DNA of 64,000 nt from Zonotrichia leucophrys gambelii (Eukaryota; Chordata; Aves; Passeriformes; Passerellidae). Position 1 is the first letter of the stretch. Each line of letters opens with the position of its first letter. The position numbers and the translations under genes were made by a program. The notes under the pieces were generated by a model. It did not search any database and was not told where the DNA came from. It was given only the letters and a program-made list of their open reading frames with translations. Shown one piece after another: positions 1-13,949 of the stretch. The stretch lies in the NCBI RefSeq assembly GCF_028769735.1, contig NC_088173.1:6531038-6595037 (forward strand), in the 5' to 3' direction.

Positions 1-454
1 CCAACTGCATTTGATTACTAAATGCAAAACCATCCATTTGATGAAATACTGCAGAAGAGATGAACTCGAATTGAAACCCAAGAGCTGATCAGTTGAGGTT
101 TAAAAATGTTTTTTTTTCCTACAGAATACATGGAAATTACAAGAAGGAATGGAAAAAAATGTTTGAAAAATAGGGAATGGTTTAGGTAAGTTTATATTCA
201 AACTCTGAAAATTCTCAGAATCTGTGCTAAACTGGATTAACATATTATTAAAGAAAACAATGAGAATTATTTTATTTGAGACCAAGTGCTTTCTGGATGA
301 AAAGAGTTCTATACTTTCATCATTTTGAATCCCTCTACAATACAGATACAATCCTATGAAAGGATTGTATTACAGTACAAGATGCATAATTTCTTCATTA
401 TATATGTCATAGATCCTTCCGTAGGTCTAGTTACAGTATTACTTTTAGGTACAT
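1..454. other. Unique AT-rich non-coding DNA
   Basis: I see no gene or recognisable repeat here. Open frames are short and uncodon-like. The stretch leads into a TA/CA-rich tract. Confidence 0.6.
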
Positions 455-522
455 ATAATGTATGTATATTGTATATTAATGTATATACATACATACAGCA
501 TATGTACATATATACATATGCT
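455..522. repeat. TATA/CATA-rich low-complexity tract with hairpin
   Basis: The tract is made of alternating TA, CATA and GTATA words. At its right end are two perfect 10-base inverted arms (497-506 and 513-522, AGCATATGTA and its complement) around a 6-base loop. This is probably a decayed dinucleotide or tetranucleotide microsatellite. No function is implied. Confidence 0.6.
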
Positions 523-639
523 GAGAATCTAAAAGTTGTTGATTTTGGTGGTAAATGAATTAAACTGTGATTAGGGTGTCAGTAACTGTTGCAAACATCT
601 TTTGTGAAAAATCCTTTCCTTAGGATTTTTCCTCTTGAT

Positions 640-800
640 AAGCTGAGAGGCCTCCGGAACAAAATGTAAACATTGATTATCTGCTGCTGTGGAATGCAAC
701 AGGTGGATCTGTGATTGGCCCATCTTGGATGTTTGTAATTAATGGCCATCACAGCCCAGCTGGCTCAGACAGAGAGCCAAGCCACAAACCTTTGTTATCA
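640..800. promoter_or_regulatory. Candidate conserved non-coding element (speculative)
   Basis: This patch is more complex than its surroundings and packs several motifs typical of developmental enhancers: a forkhead-like GTAAACA, a homeodomain-type TAATTAATGG, an E-box CAGGTG and a reversed CCAAT (ATTGGCCC). No open frame or repeat explains it. These motifs are short and common, so calling it regulatory is inference. Only cross-species conservation could raise the confidence. Confidence 0.22.
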
Positions 801-3800
801 TTCTTTTTTGTTCTATTCTTAGCTAGCCTTCTGATGAAATCCCTTCTTCTATTCTTTTAGTATAGTTTTAATGTAATATATATCATAAATTAATAAATCA
901 AGCCTTCTGAAACATGGAGTCAGATCCTCATCTCTTCCCTCATCCAAGAACCCCTGTGAACACCATCACAACTAATGAACTAATAAAGACAGATCAGAGG
1001 AAAAATCATGAGTTTTAGACATTTTGGGATTTATGATGTATACCAAAAAGAATGAAAATAGTCTTCTCTATCAGATGTTTTAATCTAGATGAGGAACCAT
1101 TTCATCCAGGAGGCCACACTGCAGAGTCTGTTTTCAGAAAAAAAAAAACTAAGGGATTTTTTTTAATGACAAAAGCCAAATTTCAAAGCCTCAGAAAATT
1201 TTGGAGTAAAATTAACTGTGAATTTCATGGCTTATGTGAACTGAATTACCACTTATTTAGCTCTTTGGTATTAACTGCACCTTTATAACCAAACAAAAAG
1301 GTAATTATGCAGCATTTTCACTTATTGATTATTTTTGTATCAGGTTTGCTGATTGCATTCCCAATAATTAGGGCACAATACTGCTTTATTTCATGGTACT
1401 TAGACTGCTAGAATATGGTGCCTGTTGGATGAGCAATTTGCCTCCACAAAATGCTGGAAATGTTAAGATTGTGGTCCAAATATATTATTTGCAGAACAAA
1501 AATTGAAATTCTTATCTGTATTGGAAATCAGAATACATTTACAAACTCAAGTAGCTGTTTTCAGGTATAGACAGATACTTGTGTGCATCATTAACTGACT
1601 GGTGTAAAGATGCATAACTGATCATCAAAAGTCTACATGATTATTTACAGGGAAGTTCTCAGCTACTCCAGAGTACTTAGGAAATATTAATGTTGAGACG
1701 ATAATGATGATGACAGCCCAACATCCAATTGAACAATGCTGGAATTTAGAGTGTCACAGACCAAGAGCAAATGGTCAATAATCCCCCATGGCAGTTGTAA
1801 ACAAGCCAAGAATCCATGAAGCAAAATATAAAATTTTCATACATGACAAATAACTAACATTTGTTCTGTAGACAATTAGCAGCCATGTAGAGATGTTTGT
1901 CAGGAAGCAATATTGTGTGTCCAGGAAGTTGTATCTAGGATCTTTGTATCCCAGAAATTGGACAGGCAGTGTTTACTGTTTGTTGAGCAATGTCTCTTTA
2001 CTCTGCCTTGATGCTTGCTAAACTGCCTCAGGACAGGTAGGAAAGTTAATTCATTAATTTGGTATTTTTCTGAATTTTTTGTTTAGGGAGATAAGGAATC
2101 TCCAGCTAACAGGAATGACAAGCTTGCAAGGAAGAGCGAATGACTGATTAACCATAGTGTCAAAGCACTCATAAGAATTTTGAATAGATACTAGGAGTAG
2201 AAGTTATTCCTTTGACTTCAGTGAGGCCAAACTTGTACACCATGGTGCTACCTAAACAGAGACAGTGGTATTGAGTGATATTTGGCTGTTTCTGAATTCC
2301 TGTGTATAACATTCTGTAATATTTCTTCAACCATATGTAATGCTTGTCTGCAGAAACTATAATTTCAGTATGAAACAGTAGCTATAATTCAAAACATAGA
2401 TTTATCTTTTGGGTTTAGTTTAGTATTTACCACTTAATTTCAGGTTCTTTTAAGAAGACAGAGGAATGTTATTACCTTTATCAGTCTCTGTTATTCCATC
2501 AGTGATTATGTCGTAACTCATTTGGTGATTCATTCTCACAGTTATTTCAGTTTTTCTGAATTTTATTTTTTATTTAGGGCAGAGAGTTAAGGCAAAGTAA
2601 TCATAAGATAAATAAAGACTTTTCTCTCCCATCTTCTTTTAGTAGAGTTTAACAAATCTGCCTTGACTGACAGGATGGATTTTTCATTGAGTACAATGTG
2701 CTGTTTCTTGAGACTACATTTATACACAGAATATGTTATCAGAATAATGATAACTGCAAACAAGTCTGAGAACTTAGCAGCAAAAGGAATGCATTTAATG
2801 AGTTTACTTGCATAGAAATATATCAAAATAGCGCAATAGATTTCTTAATATGTGCATTTTGAGCCAATATACTATATCTCTAAATGTTCCTCAGATTTTA
2901 AATATATAGTTTTCCATATTTAAATTAATAAAGAAGAAATACTTTGCCTAGGTATATATTTTGTTATAATAATAACAACAATTTTCTACTGCTCATTCAC
3001 ATGAAAGACATTAGCCCACATTCCATTTTTTTACAAAAGTAAGAAACAGTTCTAGCTTCTACAATATATCAACAAAAGGCTTGCTGGAAATATAACACAC
3101 TTAAGGTAAAAATTATAAAATAAAAAGAAACCCATTAATTTCTTAGAGATTCACTTTTAGATCCAGATCCTCAAACAAACCAGGAGTCTCAGTAGAGTTT
3201 CATCAGTTTATAACAGCCATGGATTATGTCTATAATAAGACAAATGGGAAATTGTACATTTAAATAGAGTAATCACTATGTAAACAGAGACAGCAGAACT
3301 AGATAAATCATTATTCCTAAGAAGAAAAACTGAGTGTCATTGATTCCAGTCCCATCATAAATACAAAATGACATCCTATTTCTGGTAAAAGTGATACCTT
3401 TCTTTTTCCTTTGATTAGTAGAATAACTAATGCAATATGTGTGGAAATATATCATACTTAGCTTTGATAAAACTTCAGGGGAAATTTTGTCCAGGTTATG
3501 ATACTGCACAGCAGAAAAGGTATGGCCCAATAATAAAACCATGGGACAGACCATAAGAGTGTTTTGAAAGAGATGACATATGGGAGAGAGTGTGGGCATT
3601 GCTTAGCTGTAGAATAGAAGCTCTGAAGGTGATACAGAAACAACATTTAAATTGGAAAAGATAACTGTGAAGAGACAGAAAATAAATTCCTGACCACATG
3701 AAAGGTGATAAAATGGGTGGAAGATTCAAAATAAGCAAATAATGATCAGACAAGGTACTAAGAGAAATATCCAATATTATGATATCTGGTTTCTGTAAAG

Positions 3801-6800
3801 CCTTCAGAGATGGTGATGCATCCAAATAGATTACTGGACAGGGCTATGGTATCTGCATTGTTGAAAGTCTTAGGAATGACATTTATATCATAAACTGAAA
3901 GTAAGTAAAAAATAATATTCTATTTTCCTTCATATACATGCACTGATGTAAGAAAGAATATTGACTGGGGAAAGAATATTGACTAAATAAACTTTGTATG
4001 GTCATTCCAATCAGCATTTTTTGGTTATACTGAAATTTATCATTGGAATGACAAGAAATGAGAATCAAGGGAATTTTTTATTGCTATTTGTCAATAAATA
4101 CTTGCAAATTTTTAAAAAAACATAATCCTCTGAAGTATTAGGTTTTAATAGTAATGGAACATGATGCAGAATGTTTAATAGCAAGGATTTTTCAAAGAAC
4201 CTGTCAGTATTTTTCTGCCTGTGGAACAGATGAAGAAAAAAAGGTGAAAGTCTCAATTAGTTGACCTTACTATTACTCAGGATTTTACAACAGATTCTGA
4301 AGGGAAGCTCAGTGAAGGATGTAGTGATAAGAGGAGAAAGGATAAAATGCAACAAAGGTCAATTGCAGGTAGATTTTGTCGGAACAAGTTTAATGACTAC
4401 AAATTTACTGAAGCTAATATATCTGTAGTCTACCTGTGAAAGAATCTGATTTGGTGATCTTGAACAAAATATTTCTGGTGAATTTGGTATAGAAAAAAAG
4501 TAAGATTAATTCAGTTTGCCCAGCATTTTGTTGATTATATTGGCAAAGGAGTTGTCAGTCTTTTAATTCCCATCTGCCAAAAACCAAAACAAGGATAAAT
4601 GTTAGTCTAGGTGTACTACATTGGGTAAGAACAGAATTTTTTCTTATGTCCTCTTAATTAAAAAAAAAGAAAATGAATTTTGAAACCAGTTAATGAAAAT
4701 TTTACAAGATCCTGTTTAAGATCACAGCAGCTTATTCAAGAGTTTCATTTTCAAAACCAGATAAACAGAATAAAATTTCATCCAGTCCAGTTCCCAGTAA
4801 TTTAAGTTAGAGGGGTTCTGTATTCAATACATTTTCTGTATAGGACAATACTCTTCAGAGTACTTGAAATATGAAAAGAGATCAAGTAATATTTAGGCAT
4901 TAGAGACATACAGCATAAGGAAATAGCAGTAGAACTAATAAGTTAAATTTCTACTCTGAAGATAACGTGGAAATGCTTACTTTTCTTGTACTTAGGGAAG
5001 CTAACCGAGTTGACTGATATGATTTTCCCACTGCATTTCACATCTTTAAACTTCCAAAAATGTTCTGAAGAGATTGTAGAGATGGTCTTAACACAGAAAT
5101 AACTGTCTTTCTAAATACCAAACTTACTCATGGGGGAAATAATATGTACTTCTGTGATTCGCTTTCTAACCCTAAAGAAATGTTTGAGGATGCAGTCAGG
5201 GATAGGGTGTGTGGACAGTTGAATAGAAAAGGAAATGAAGTGCCTTAGTGCTTCTGATTCCCATATAGATAGCATATAATATATAGCAAGCTTGGTTTGG
5301 GATATGTTTTCTAAGAAAATCTTTACTCTAAATGAAAAATTTTGTTTTGTGAAAAGTCACCAGCCATGATTCGCTCTATTGCATCTATGAGATTAAAAAA
5401 TGGTCCATAAGCTGAACTGAGTTCAGACTTCCTGAGGTTCATTATAATGAAAAACCAGCACAGGAAAACCTTAGAATGGAATAAAGCCATACCAAGGTAC
5501 AGAAAATGATAAAACAGGCAAGTAAAATAAATGGTTTTCTGTGTTGTAGTAACTTCATAGTCTATAAAGCTTTAGATAAAGTTTAAGTTTTCAGGATGTT
5601 AGACTCCATGAGGTCTTCCCAGCAGCCTAAGTGAGGTTGGATCAGGTTAAAGTGGCTTCTGGAGTTTCACTTGCTGTAAGCTGAAGAGCTATTTAGCTGC
5701 TTTTGCTCTCTGCTTCCTTGACCCAGCTGGTGGCTGTTGCCAGAAGATCACAATTTATTTCTCTTTCAGAAACGTTTCCTGACGGCTTATGTGTGTCTTC
5801 ATAGAGAAGGCACTGGAGAAGCACCTCAGATCTCCTGGTTTCTAAGATGTAGGTCCTGAAGTTCCCAGAAATTTGAGTCTTTCAGGTTCCAAACTCTTGC
5901 CAAGCTAGAAACCATACCAAGGGAGTAGGTGACTACGATTCTCAGCTCCACAGTTTTTCAGCATATCTTCTGGGAACTGCTGAGTTACTATACCAGTTCT
6001 GTTGAGATGATCCTGTCATCTCCATGTGACTTTCATGGCAAACTATTAAAGGCTTGTAAAGTAAAATATTCTGATATTTTGCTCCTCCTGTAAGCAAAAC
6101 TAATTACATAAAGTTCCATCTAGGTTTATTTTAATAATTGAGAAATCTATTTATCTGGGCAAGGGAGACCTTGCTCTGTGCAGAAGTTTCATTTAGTTTC
6201 CTGGCCAGAGCAAAGCCATTCCACCTCTTCCAAACATTTGGTATTGTCAGGTGGGAGAGGCTCAGAAAGAGACCTAAATGTATCATTCTTCCACTCTGGG
6301 GACCAAGAGCAGGCACAGAGATGGATCTTATAGACTCCAGGGCTGTTAAGGGTTTCTTGGTCTGAGCCAGAGTGGACAAATAATAACTAGGATACAGACA
6401 AATGAGAAAACTCTCAGAAGCTGTGACGTTGGGATGGAGAAAAGAAACAAACCTATTGCTGTAAATTCACACTTCTCAAAGAAGGTGTGGGGAAAGATAG
6501 ATACAGGAGAGTAGAGACAAGGCATTTTTAGAAACACATTTCCTAATAATGCATTTCATTTCCAATGGTTGTAGATTCAATAAATATCATACCTGTTAAT
6601 AAGCACATCCAAGGGTCACAGTTTTGAAGAGTTTGTTTTGGCTGGTTTGGTATATAATTGAATATAATTTCTAATTCGGTTTTATTTTTGGTCTGAAGAG
6701 GATCTTATAAAAGCCGTTCAAATGTATAGCTTAATGTACTGTCAGGTAGAATATAAATTCCTCAGTTAGCACTTCATATAGCATGCATATACTTTACTAC

Positions 6801-7339
6801 ATTTCACAGAGTAAAGCAAATAAAAGTTGTTTGGTTTAAAAATTTTCTCTCAGGGTCAAATACAGTGTATATTAAATCATATGCATCCTTTACAGCTTGC
6901 TAAGAAGCAAGTGAGAGAAAAGAAAAGCTGAAGAGAAAATGAAGACTGGAATTTAATTGCATCCCACTATTCATCTCATTTCCACTTTTTTATATTAGAA
7001 TGCTAGAAGCAAGCCTTGCCAAGCTACCCAAAAACTCTTGCTGATCCTATTTTATACCCCTCTTTTTATTAATCTCCCTCTTTGCAACTGAACTGAACTT
7101 GCCACATTTCAATTCTGAAAAATATTGCAATATTTGAACAATATTACTGGTTTATGTTGCCATATTACTAGGAATTTTCACCAATCACATAAAATTTTAG
7201 CTTTGATAAGTGTAACATAAATGAAGAGTTTATCAAAGAGAGAATTAATTAATCATCCTTTTTTTCACTTTATTTCCCATGTTGAGATTGTGACCAAATC
7301 ACCAAAGATGTTTTAAAGTCCATGTTTTATTCTGGAAAA
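801..7339. other. Long unique non-coding stretch, no gene seen
   Basis: The sequence is AT-rich with only short open frames, none with a recognisable domain. I found no LTR, CR1 tail or microsatellite of note. One small tandem duplication lies near 3950-3985, where GAAAGAATATTGACT occurs twice about 18 bases apart. A perfect 16-base palindrome (AAATATTGCAATATTT) sits at 7120-7135. A slightly GC-richer zone at about 5600-6400 has overlapping frames on both strands of up to 82 codons, with no coding signature. Confidence 0.55.
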
Positions 7340-7350
7340 TAAAATTGTTT

Positions 7351-7380
7351 TTTTACCAATTTTTTAACCAATTGGTAAAA
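7351..7380. repeat. Short perfect inverted repeat (11-bp arms)
   Basis: The arms at 7351-7361 (TTTTACCAATT) and 7370-7380 are exact reverse complements around an 8-base loop. The hairpin marks the left edge of a GC-richer segment running to about 7620. It could be the end of an unrecognised short element, but no matching copy was found at the other side. Confidence 0.5.
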
Positions 7381-10300
7381 CCAGCCGTTCTTTCTGAAGG
7401 CTGTGATCCTATACGTCCTCTGAAGGATGTTCAGCTCCTCAGACTGAGCTGCCATGGATGCAGGCCCTGCTGTGGCTCTTTCACTCCTTCACTGCCTGGG
7501 CACGATGCTGAGCAGCTGCTTCAAAACATCCTTTCATTTCTAAGCTCTGCATACACCATTCCTGTCTGTAACCCTTAGCTACCTCCCATTTCCTCTTCCA
7601 CAGCCTTCTCCATCAGCTTCAATTCTTTCTATTTCACAGGTATCTCGTTGCTTTAATCCAGGATGCCTCTTCTACTCTGACCACCTCATTTACCAGTTAG
7701 ATTTTGATCTCACTTAATACTCATTTGTGTTTTAAGATACAGCTAATCCATTTAATCTCAGCACTTTCCAATAAATTAGGAAAGAGGTAAGTTGAAGCCA
7801 TACCTTGCTATGTTTTTTTACTCTCGTTTGTTTATGTAGTATTATGACACTTGATTTGTGTGCTATTTTGTGCAGCCAATGTCTTTCAGAACAAGCCAGA
7901 CTTACTATAGGTCAATTGCAAAGAGCATCTGTAGGAAGAATATTCCAGAGAACCAAGCTGTCCTAAAATAGATGTATTTTTTGGCACAATTCCCAGGTCA
8001 CTCTTGTTAAAATCTAGGGTGTGACTCACAACTGGCAGAACACATTAAGGATCTTATGTTCCTGAAAACAATATGAGTATCAAGCCAGACAAACTTATCC
8101 TGTATTTTCTTTCACATTTAGGATTAAAAAATTAAAATTAAATTTGTACTATGCAGATGTCTCAGAGAGAAAAGCACTGACACTGTTTAAAGACATTGAT
8201 TGTCTTACAATTTGCCAAAGTGGTCATTAAAACCACATGAAAAGCTAACACGTGATTTACTTTCGGAATCCATATTCTGAAAATCTGCAATCTAAAACTG
8301 TTTTATTTATCAAAAAGCTGAATAACATAATTAAAACAGGTATTTGTTCAATAATTCTACAGGTGTTTGTTTCAGTAATGGTTATATCAGAATGGCTTTG
8401 TGCTATGACATTAGCTTAAGAAAAAAAAGACACACAATAATTTAATTTTAAAACTGAAATGCTCAGGGACTGAGGTTAATAAAGAGCAAGTATTATGCAT
8501 GAACATCTTTTTATTCATACTTAATATTCATTATCATTATGGGTAGAAAGCATTTTGAAACATTCTAATTTTTTAAATATTCAAATTCATAATGAGCTGT
8601 ATAAAATGCATCCCCTTATACCATTAATAGTCTAGTTCCCATTGACACAGTAGACCTTTCCAATCATATCCAATTTTAAATACTCAGACTAAGATGAGAG
8701 ATTTATGCAGGTCAGCCTGTCATATGCGTGTGGAATAAAAATCTGTAATCATGTACTTTTGTAGATTAAGAAAGATGGAAACACTGCATGCCAGAAAATC
8801 GGCAAGAATCTTTGGTACACCTCTGTTAAACTCTCAAATTCCTTCTGCCTTTTAAAGTAATACAAGAAAGTATGCAGTTTTTAAGAAAATGTCTGAATTT
8901 TCACCTCTTTTACCTTTCCCCATCTTTCTCTAGATTTAAAAGCCAACAGTTCGCAATATGCCTCTTCCATATCATCACACAAAGCCATATTGGAGCCATT
9001 CCAGTTTCCTAATGGATTTTTTCCTTTCTAAACTGCTGGTCTAGCTAGAGACTTTTCATCCATTCAAATATGACAGATCTGAAAAAAAGGATTTCTAGTT
9101 TCTTAATCTCTATCTGTAGAACTGCAGTTATCACAAGATTACTGCTATTGACTGTATTTATACAGAAGATATAATAAGCTCTCTATGCTTTCTCTTCTGT
9201 TGAGTGAAATTTGACTTTCTGAGAGAAAAAGTACAATCATTTTTTAAGACTATTCTTTAAAATTACATTTTTCAGAGCAGTTAACAGTTTCAAAGAAGGT
9301 TTGAAGTAGTTCTTCTGTCTCCTACAGGCTAACATTTAGGAAACAACAAAGTGCTGCATAGTTTGCCTTGGATTGTTTGACAGAATAGTAGGCTCTAAGT
9401 GTTCAGTGTTCATATTTTTATTGAGAAACTGAAAATATTAAGGGTTGGTTCTAAATTTACCTTGGCAGTGAGGTTTTCCCTAGCAGTGATGATGTCTTAA
9501 GTAAAATGGAAAGGATATTTTTGTTTCTCAAGTGTCATTGTTTCTTCAGCACCAGCTTGCCAGTGATTTTTTTTTAATTATCATTTAGTATTCGATGTGT
9601 TGGAAAAAAGGTAAGTGCAAAATGAACGTTCTCAAAGAGATAAATTCCAGTTTGTGATATGAAGGTCTCTTTCCAGACTTAGGAAGTGATGATTGTAGTT
9701 GTTTGCAATATTCTTTGAAAAAAGCACTCAGGTAGAACTCTAATAATGGTTTCATGCTACCCACAGCATTAGTCAAGTGTTTTAAAAATGAAATAGAATC
9801 AAAGTAATTGTGAAATAGTAAAATTGTTGAAGGCTTGTAATGTTTAGAGAAAACTTTATGTCCCTTGAATGATCTTGAAACAGCTTTTTTTTAAACATCA
9901 TCAATTTACATAAGATCAATTCAATGTAGAGCAAGAGGGATACCTACATGTCAGGGAAGATCAGGATTTGGACCCATATAAAAGTTCTTTGATTAAGAAG
10001 CTAAAGACTTTTTTGCAAAATCACTAGCCAACATTATAAACTTGCAACTGTATGAGCACATTTTTAACAAGAAGCTTACCTTGATTGAGTCAAGATGTTA
10101 AAACACATGAAAGAATTTGCACGGTAGAAGAAAAGAATCTGTGAATATAAACACTGAGAACTATAATGATGTTAAAACTTAACGATGAAACATTTCATCC
10201 TTTTAATGAATGACCTCTGAAAATCCTTCTACCTCCAGTGACCTCTGTAATGCTTTGTGTTATGTAGTAATAATACAGGCAGGCTACATATCAGAGGAAA

Positions 10301-13300
10301 GATACAAAATTCACAAAAAATGCTGAATAATAAAGTACATAATATTTTCAAGTCTCAGCACAGTTTCTCTAGAGATTATCACTTTTCTCTATATGGTACT
10401 GCACTATAAGCATAACTTAAATGCCTGACAATGGGAGTACAAATTGCTTAATGATATGTTGCTAAAATTATTTTATAATGAGAAAAAATTACTTTCCTTA
10501 ATATTAGGGAGAATGAAAGAAGAAACAGTCAAACATTTTCTGTCTGTAGTTAAACTATTAAATTCATATTTAGCCACTTGAATTCTAATGCTTATATTTT
10601 TAAAAATTCTGAGTACCAGCTCCTCAGTGGGCATCACTGAAATCAATTAATGATTGACATCGTTGGAAATCAAGCCCTCTATTTAAATGCCAGGGGCACA
10701 CACATTTCCCAAGAGTACATACAAGATACAAGGGTAGTTTTTTGATATCTGCAGCTTGTGACTAAGCTTGAGCTCAGAGACTCATGATCAGAATACTCAG
10801 TGGCAGGCTGTAATTATGTTCAGGTTTGGATCATGCAGCAGAACATCTGAGGTGATAGCACCATCAGGTCATGATGTGGATGGGAACAACCACTGTCCTC
10901 TCCTAGCCACACTGCCCTCCTACATTGCCACTTGTTTGTGTTGTGGGAATATCATCTCATCCAGATGAGTCACCCAGCAGGGTCCTTCCAAAAGCATCTT
11001 AGGTCACATAAAGCAAGAGAGAATCATGTAAAAGAACACCCTGTCCAGGCTGACATATTGCTGTCAGTGCAGATGAATGGAGAGGCGATAGAGATCACTG
11101 CTTCAGCAGGCTTCAGTCTGCTCCTTGACTCGAGTAATTTATGACTGTATTGACATAACCTGGCAGTTAATTTAAGGTCCTGAATGTGCAATGTAACTTT
11201 TCAGTTTAACTCCTGATTTTAATTGTGATCTGGTAGCTCAGACCAGTGAGGGTAAGAAATATGTGTCAGATTCTTAGAAATCTTAGAAGTAAACCTGTTT
11301 TAAATAATCACCTTTAATGGTCATTGTCTTATGTTACTACAGTAGGCAAAACAAAAGTCTAGACTTAGAGGTAGACAAGCTGAATAACATTTTCCACTTT
11401 TTGTGCATACTGATCATGAATGCAACCTGAGGAACAAGAAATAAGATTTAATAATATTGTCTTGTTTAAGTGGGGGAAGTTATTCCTGTGTTGGTATTCT
11501 TAAAACATCAAGCTACAGGATTGACTTTAAGCCCTTTAAATATACCAGCAAAAAGTACTTATGTAATCCTTCAAGCAGAAGGAAAAAAGGATATATTCTG
11601 TTTATAACACACTAAGTAGGCAGATGTCTCTAAAGTAGATTCCACTTCAATGCAAGACTGTGATACCAATTAGAAAGCATATGCCATATTGCCTTGACAT
11701 CCTGTTACTAAATGCTGATGAAAGTTTATGATCACAAGTGAAATATGTAAAGCAGGACTGAAAATAATCTTTCAAATTAAAACTGTTAAAATATATACTG
11801 TGCAGAATGCACACCAGGTGTTCTGCAATGCAGGCTCCAGGGATGTATTTCTGTGGAGTTTGTGGAGTAAAGCAGCAGATTTCAATGCTGCCTCAAGTAG
11901 CAAGGCACATCAACTTCCATATTTTTCTTGTGGAGAGTAACACCAATAGCAGGTGACCAAGTTACAGTAAAAGATACTGACAGGTGTAGTGGAGTTTGAC
12001 AGCAAAGCTATGTTGCACCATGGTAAGGAAGTTGTTTGGGAACCAGAACCTCCCAACTATTTTGAGTTCAGGCATGTTTTGTAGCATCCCCTAGTACCTT
12101 GATCCAAGATTATCCAAATTGCTGCTCATGCTGCAGCTTTCCTCCTGCTCCTGTGGAAGGCGGCCGTGGGGACCTGAGCCTACCCAGGGCATACGATCAC
12201 CCTGTATCTGATACTGGCATGGATGGCAATTTGTCATGTGCTGAAACCTTGAAGCTGGGACCCTGTTCCAGTTCCCCAGTTTAATGCATACAACCAGGCT
12301 GCCATTAAACTTCTGACTTTCCCAGGAATGGGACGATTACACTGTATGTTGTATTTTAACTGCAAGGCTTGATGCAGGGCTCATTGGGCCTAAAGTGCAA
12401 TCTCATGATCCCTGTTATGCTGCTTTTATTAAAAATGGGGATATTATTTCTGCATATTCCTTTGTTTCCTAAGCTCTCAAATTCATACTCTAAGACCAAA
12501 AATGTTTATCAGAACTAGTCTAATGCATTTCGTAGCTGGACAATCAAATTCCAGGGTTTTTCCCTTCACTGAGAGCAAAATCTGATGTGTTTAGAAGGGC
12601 TAAGAGTCTGAGCTGAAGACAGTCAAAGACAGAAAATCCATCTCACATGTTCTGATGCTTATGCATATTCAGCCATAAGGAAAATAATACTATTCCATTT
12701 TCAGCATATTTCAATAAATTCCAACCATCTTTGTTGTTTTCTTTAAACACTGAAGGATGAATACCTTATCCAGCAAAGCTAGGTATATGCTATGATCAAA
12801 TCAACTCATGGTCTTAATTTTAGTATTATAATTAGGTAGAACACATAAACCTACCTTTCTTAAGCCCTGAAAGTATTCTTATTAGTTTTTCATGCACCAT
12901 TCCCTTTTACCATTTCATTATTTTTAATTCCAGCTTTTTGAAGTACATGTATACAGGAAATGGTTTTTGTATTTTAGCATCTCTTTGAACAATGCTGAAT
13001 TCAGAGCTGCATCTTTTGTCACATTCATTTTAAAATCAGCATTGCTCAATTTATATTCTTCTGTCACTGCTAGCCACTCCTAGTTCACTTCAGTGTGTTT
13101 CCTCACTTTGAGAAGTCAGTTGACTACCTATTAATCTATTTGCCTGAATTTTGCTGTGATTTTTTTTAAATTAACATATCATGGAGCAGTAACCTAAATG
13201 CACTAAACAGAATGGTGTTGATGTAATAAGTGTTTCTGTCCTTTCATACCCTTTATTAATATTACTCTTTATCAGCTTTTCAGTTAATCCAGCTTGTATT

Positions 13301-13340
13301 GCTACCATAATAACCAATTTATAACCAACTCTGTAAGCCC
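7381..13340. other. Long unique non-coding stretch, no gene seen
   Basis: The DNA is AT-rich with short chance open frames. Two patches have more balanced composition and look less random, about 10650-11250 and 12090-12480. I could assign neither to a repeat family or a coding exon. The first ends in a homeodomain-like TTAATTTAAGG context and the second has a single NotI-like GGCGGCCG core without a CpG island. Confidence 0.5.
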
Positions 13341-13380
13341 ACTTTAGGTGTTGGCGATGGGAAGAAAATTTTCACTCCAC

Positions 13381-13449
13381 TAGGAATTGTGGTGAGCACT
13401 TCTTTCCCATTCTTTCTTCTTCCCATCTTTCTGCTCACTGCAATTCCTA
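13381..13449. repeat. Hairpin with 18-base arms and pyrimidine loop
   Basis: Arms 13381-13398 and 13432-13449 are inverted complements at 16 of 18 positions. In RNA from the + strand the two exceptions would be G-U wobbles, so the stem could pair fully. The 33-base loop is almost pure C and T. The hairpin lies just upstream of a degenerate LTR and might belong to it. It has the size of a small-RNA precursor, but nothing else supports that. Confidence 0.45.
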
Positions 13450-13499
13450 ACAAAATTTTAAGATTCATTGAGATAAATATTTCACAATTGTCTTGATTT

Positions 13500-13949
13500 C
13501 AGCCAAAGACCTGGTTAATTTTCGCAGTAGGCATGAGGGGGCAGAGCCAGGAGCTGTGTGGGCATGGCCAAGATGTTGTGTTCTTCCATAATATCTTCCA
13601 TCATGGCCAGGGGTGGGGAAAAGGGAATCTCTCTTGCTTCCTAGAAGTGGGGAGGGAGGTGTTCCTTTCCCGTGGAGCAAGTATGGTGAGCAGCAGGTAA
13701 AAAACAATGAGCTGAAGGGTCCGGGCACCGTTGTTCATTGCCTTGGGGCCACACCAGGTGAGGTCAAACAGCGAGCAATTTCTGCATGTAAATCACTCTG
13801 GTTTTGTATGCCTTTGTTATTAATACTGTTGCTGTTCATTTTCATGTCTCATGGCTGTTTCCAGTACTTTTTTCTCATCTCAGTCCATAATCCCTGCCTT
13901 TTCTCTTTCTCAACAGAGGGGAGAGGGAGTCTGGTCCTAAATCATGACA
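13500..13949 (+). mobile_element. Degenerate avian ERVL-like LTR, + strand
   Basis: The 3' half follows the order seen in avian ERVL-type LTRs: a T-rich segment, a block resembling CTCATCTCAGTCCA (13877-13890), a pyrimidine run, a purine run GGGGAGAGGGAG, then an end resembling TAAATCATGACA at 13949. The 5' boundary is unclear. It shares several blocks with the copy at about 27973-28345, notably GCAGAGCC-GGAGC near the left end and GCTGTTTCCAGTA in the middle. No internal viral genes flank it, so it is a solo LTR or a fragment. Open frames of 87 to 114 codons inside it are not genes. Confidence 0.55.

Noticed and set aside
12155..12175. GGCGGCCG core as a CpG island hint
   Set aside because: It is an isolated CpG cluster without sustained CpG density, so no promoter is supported.
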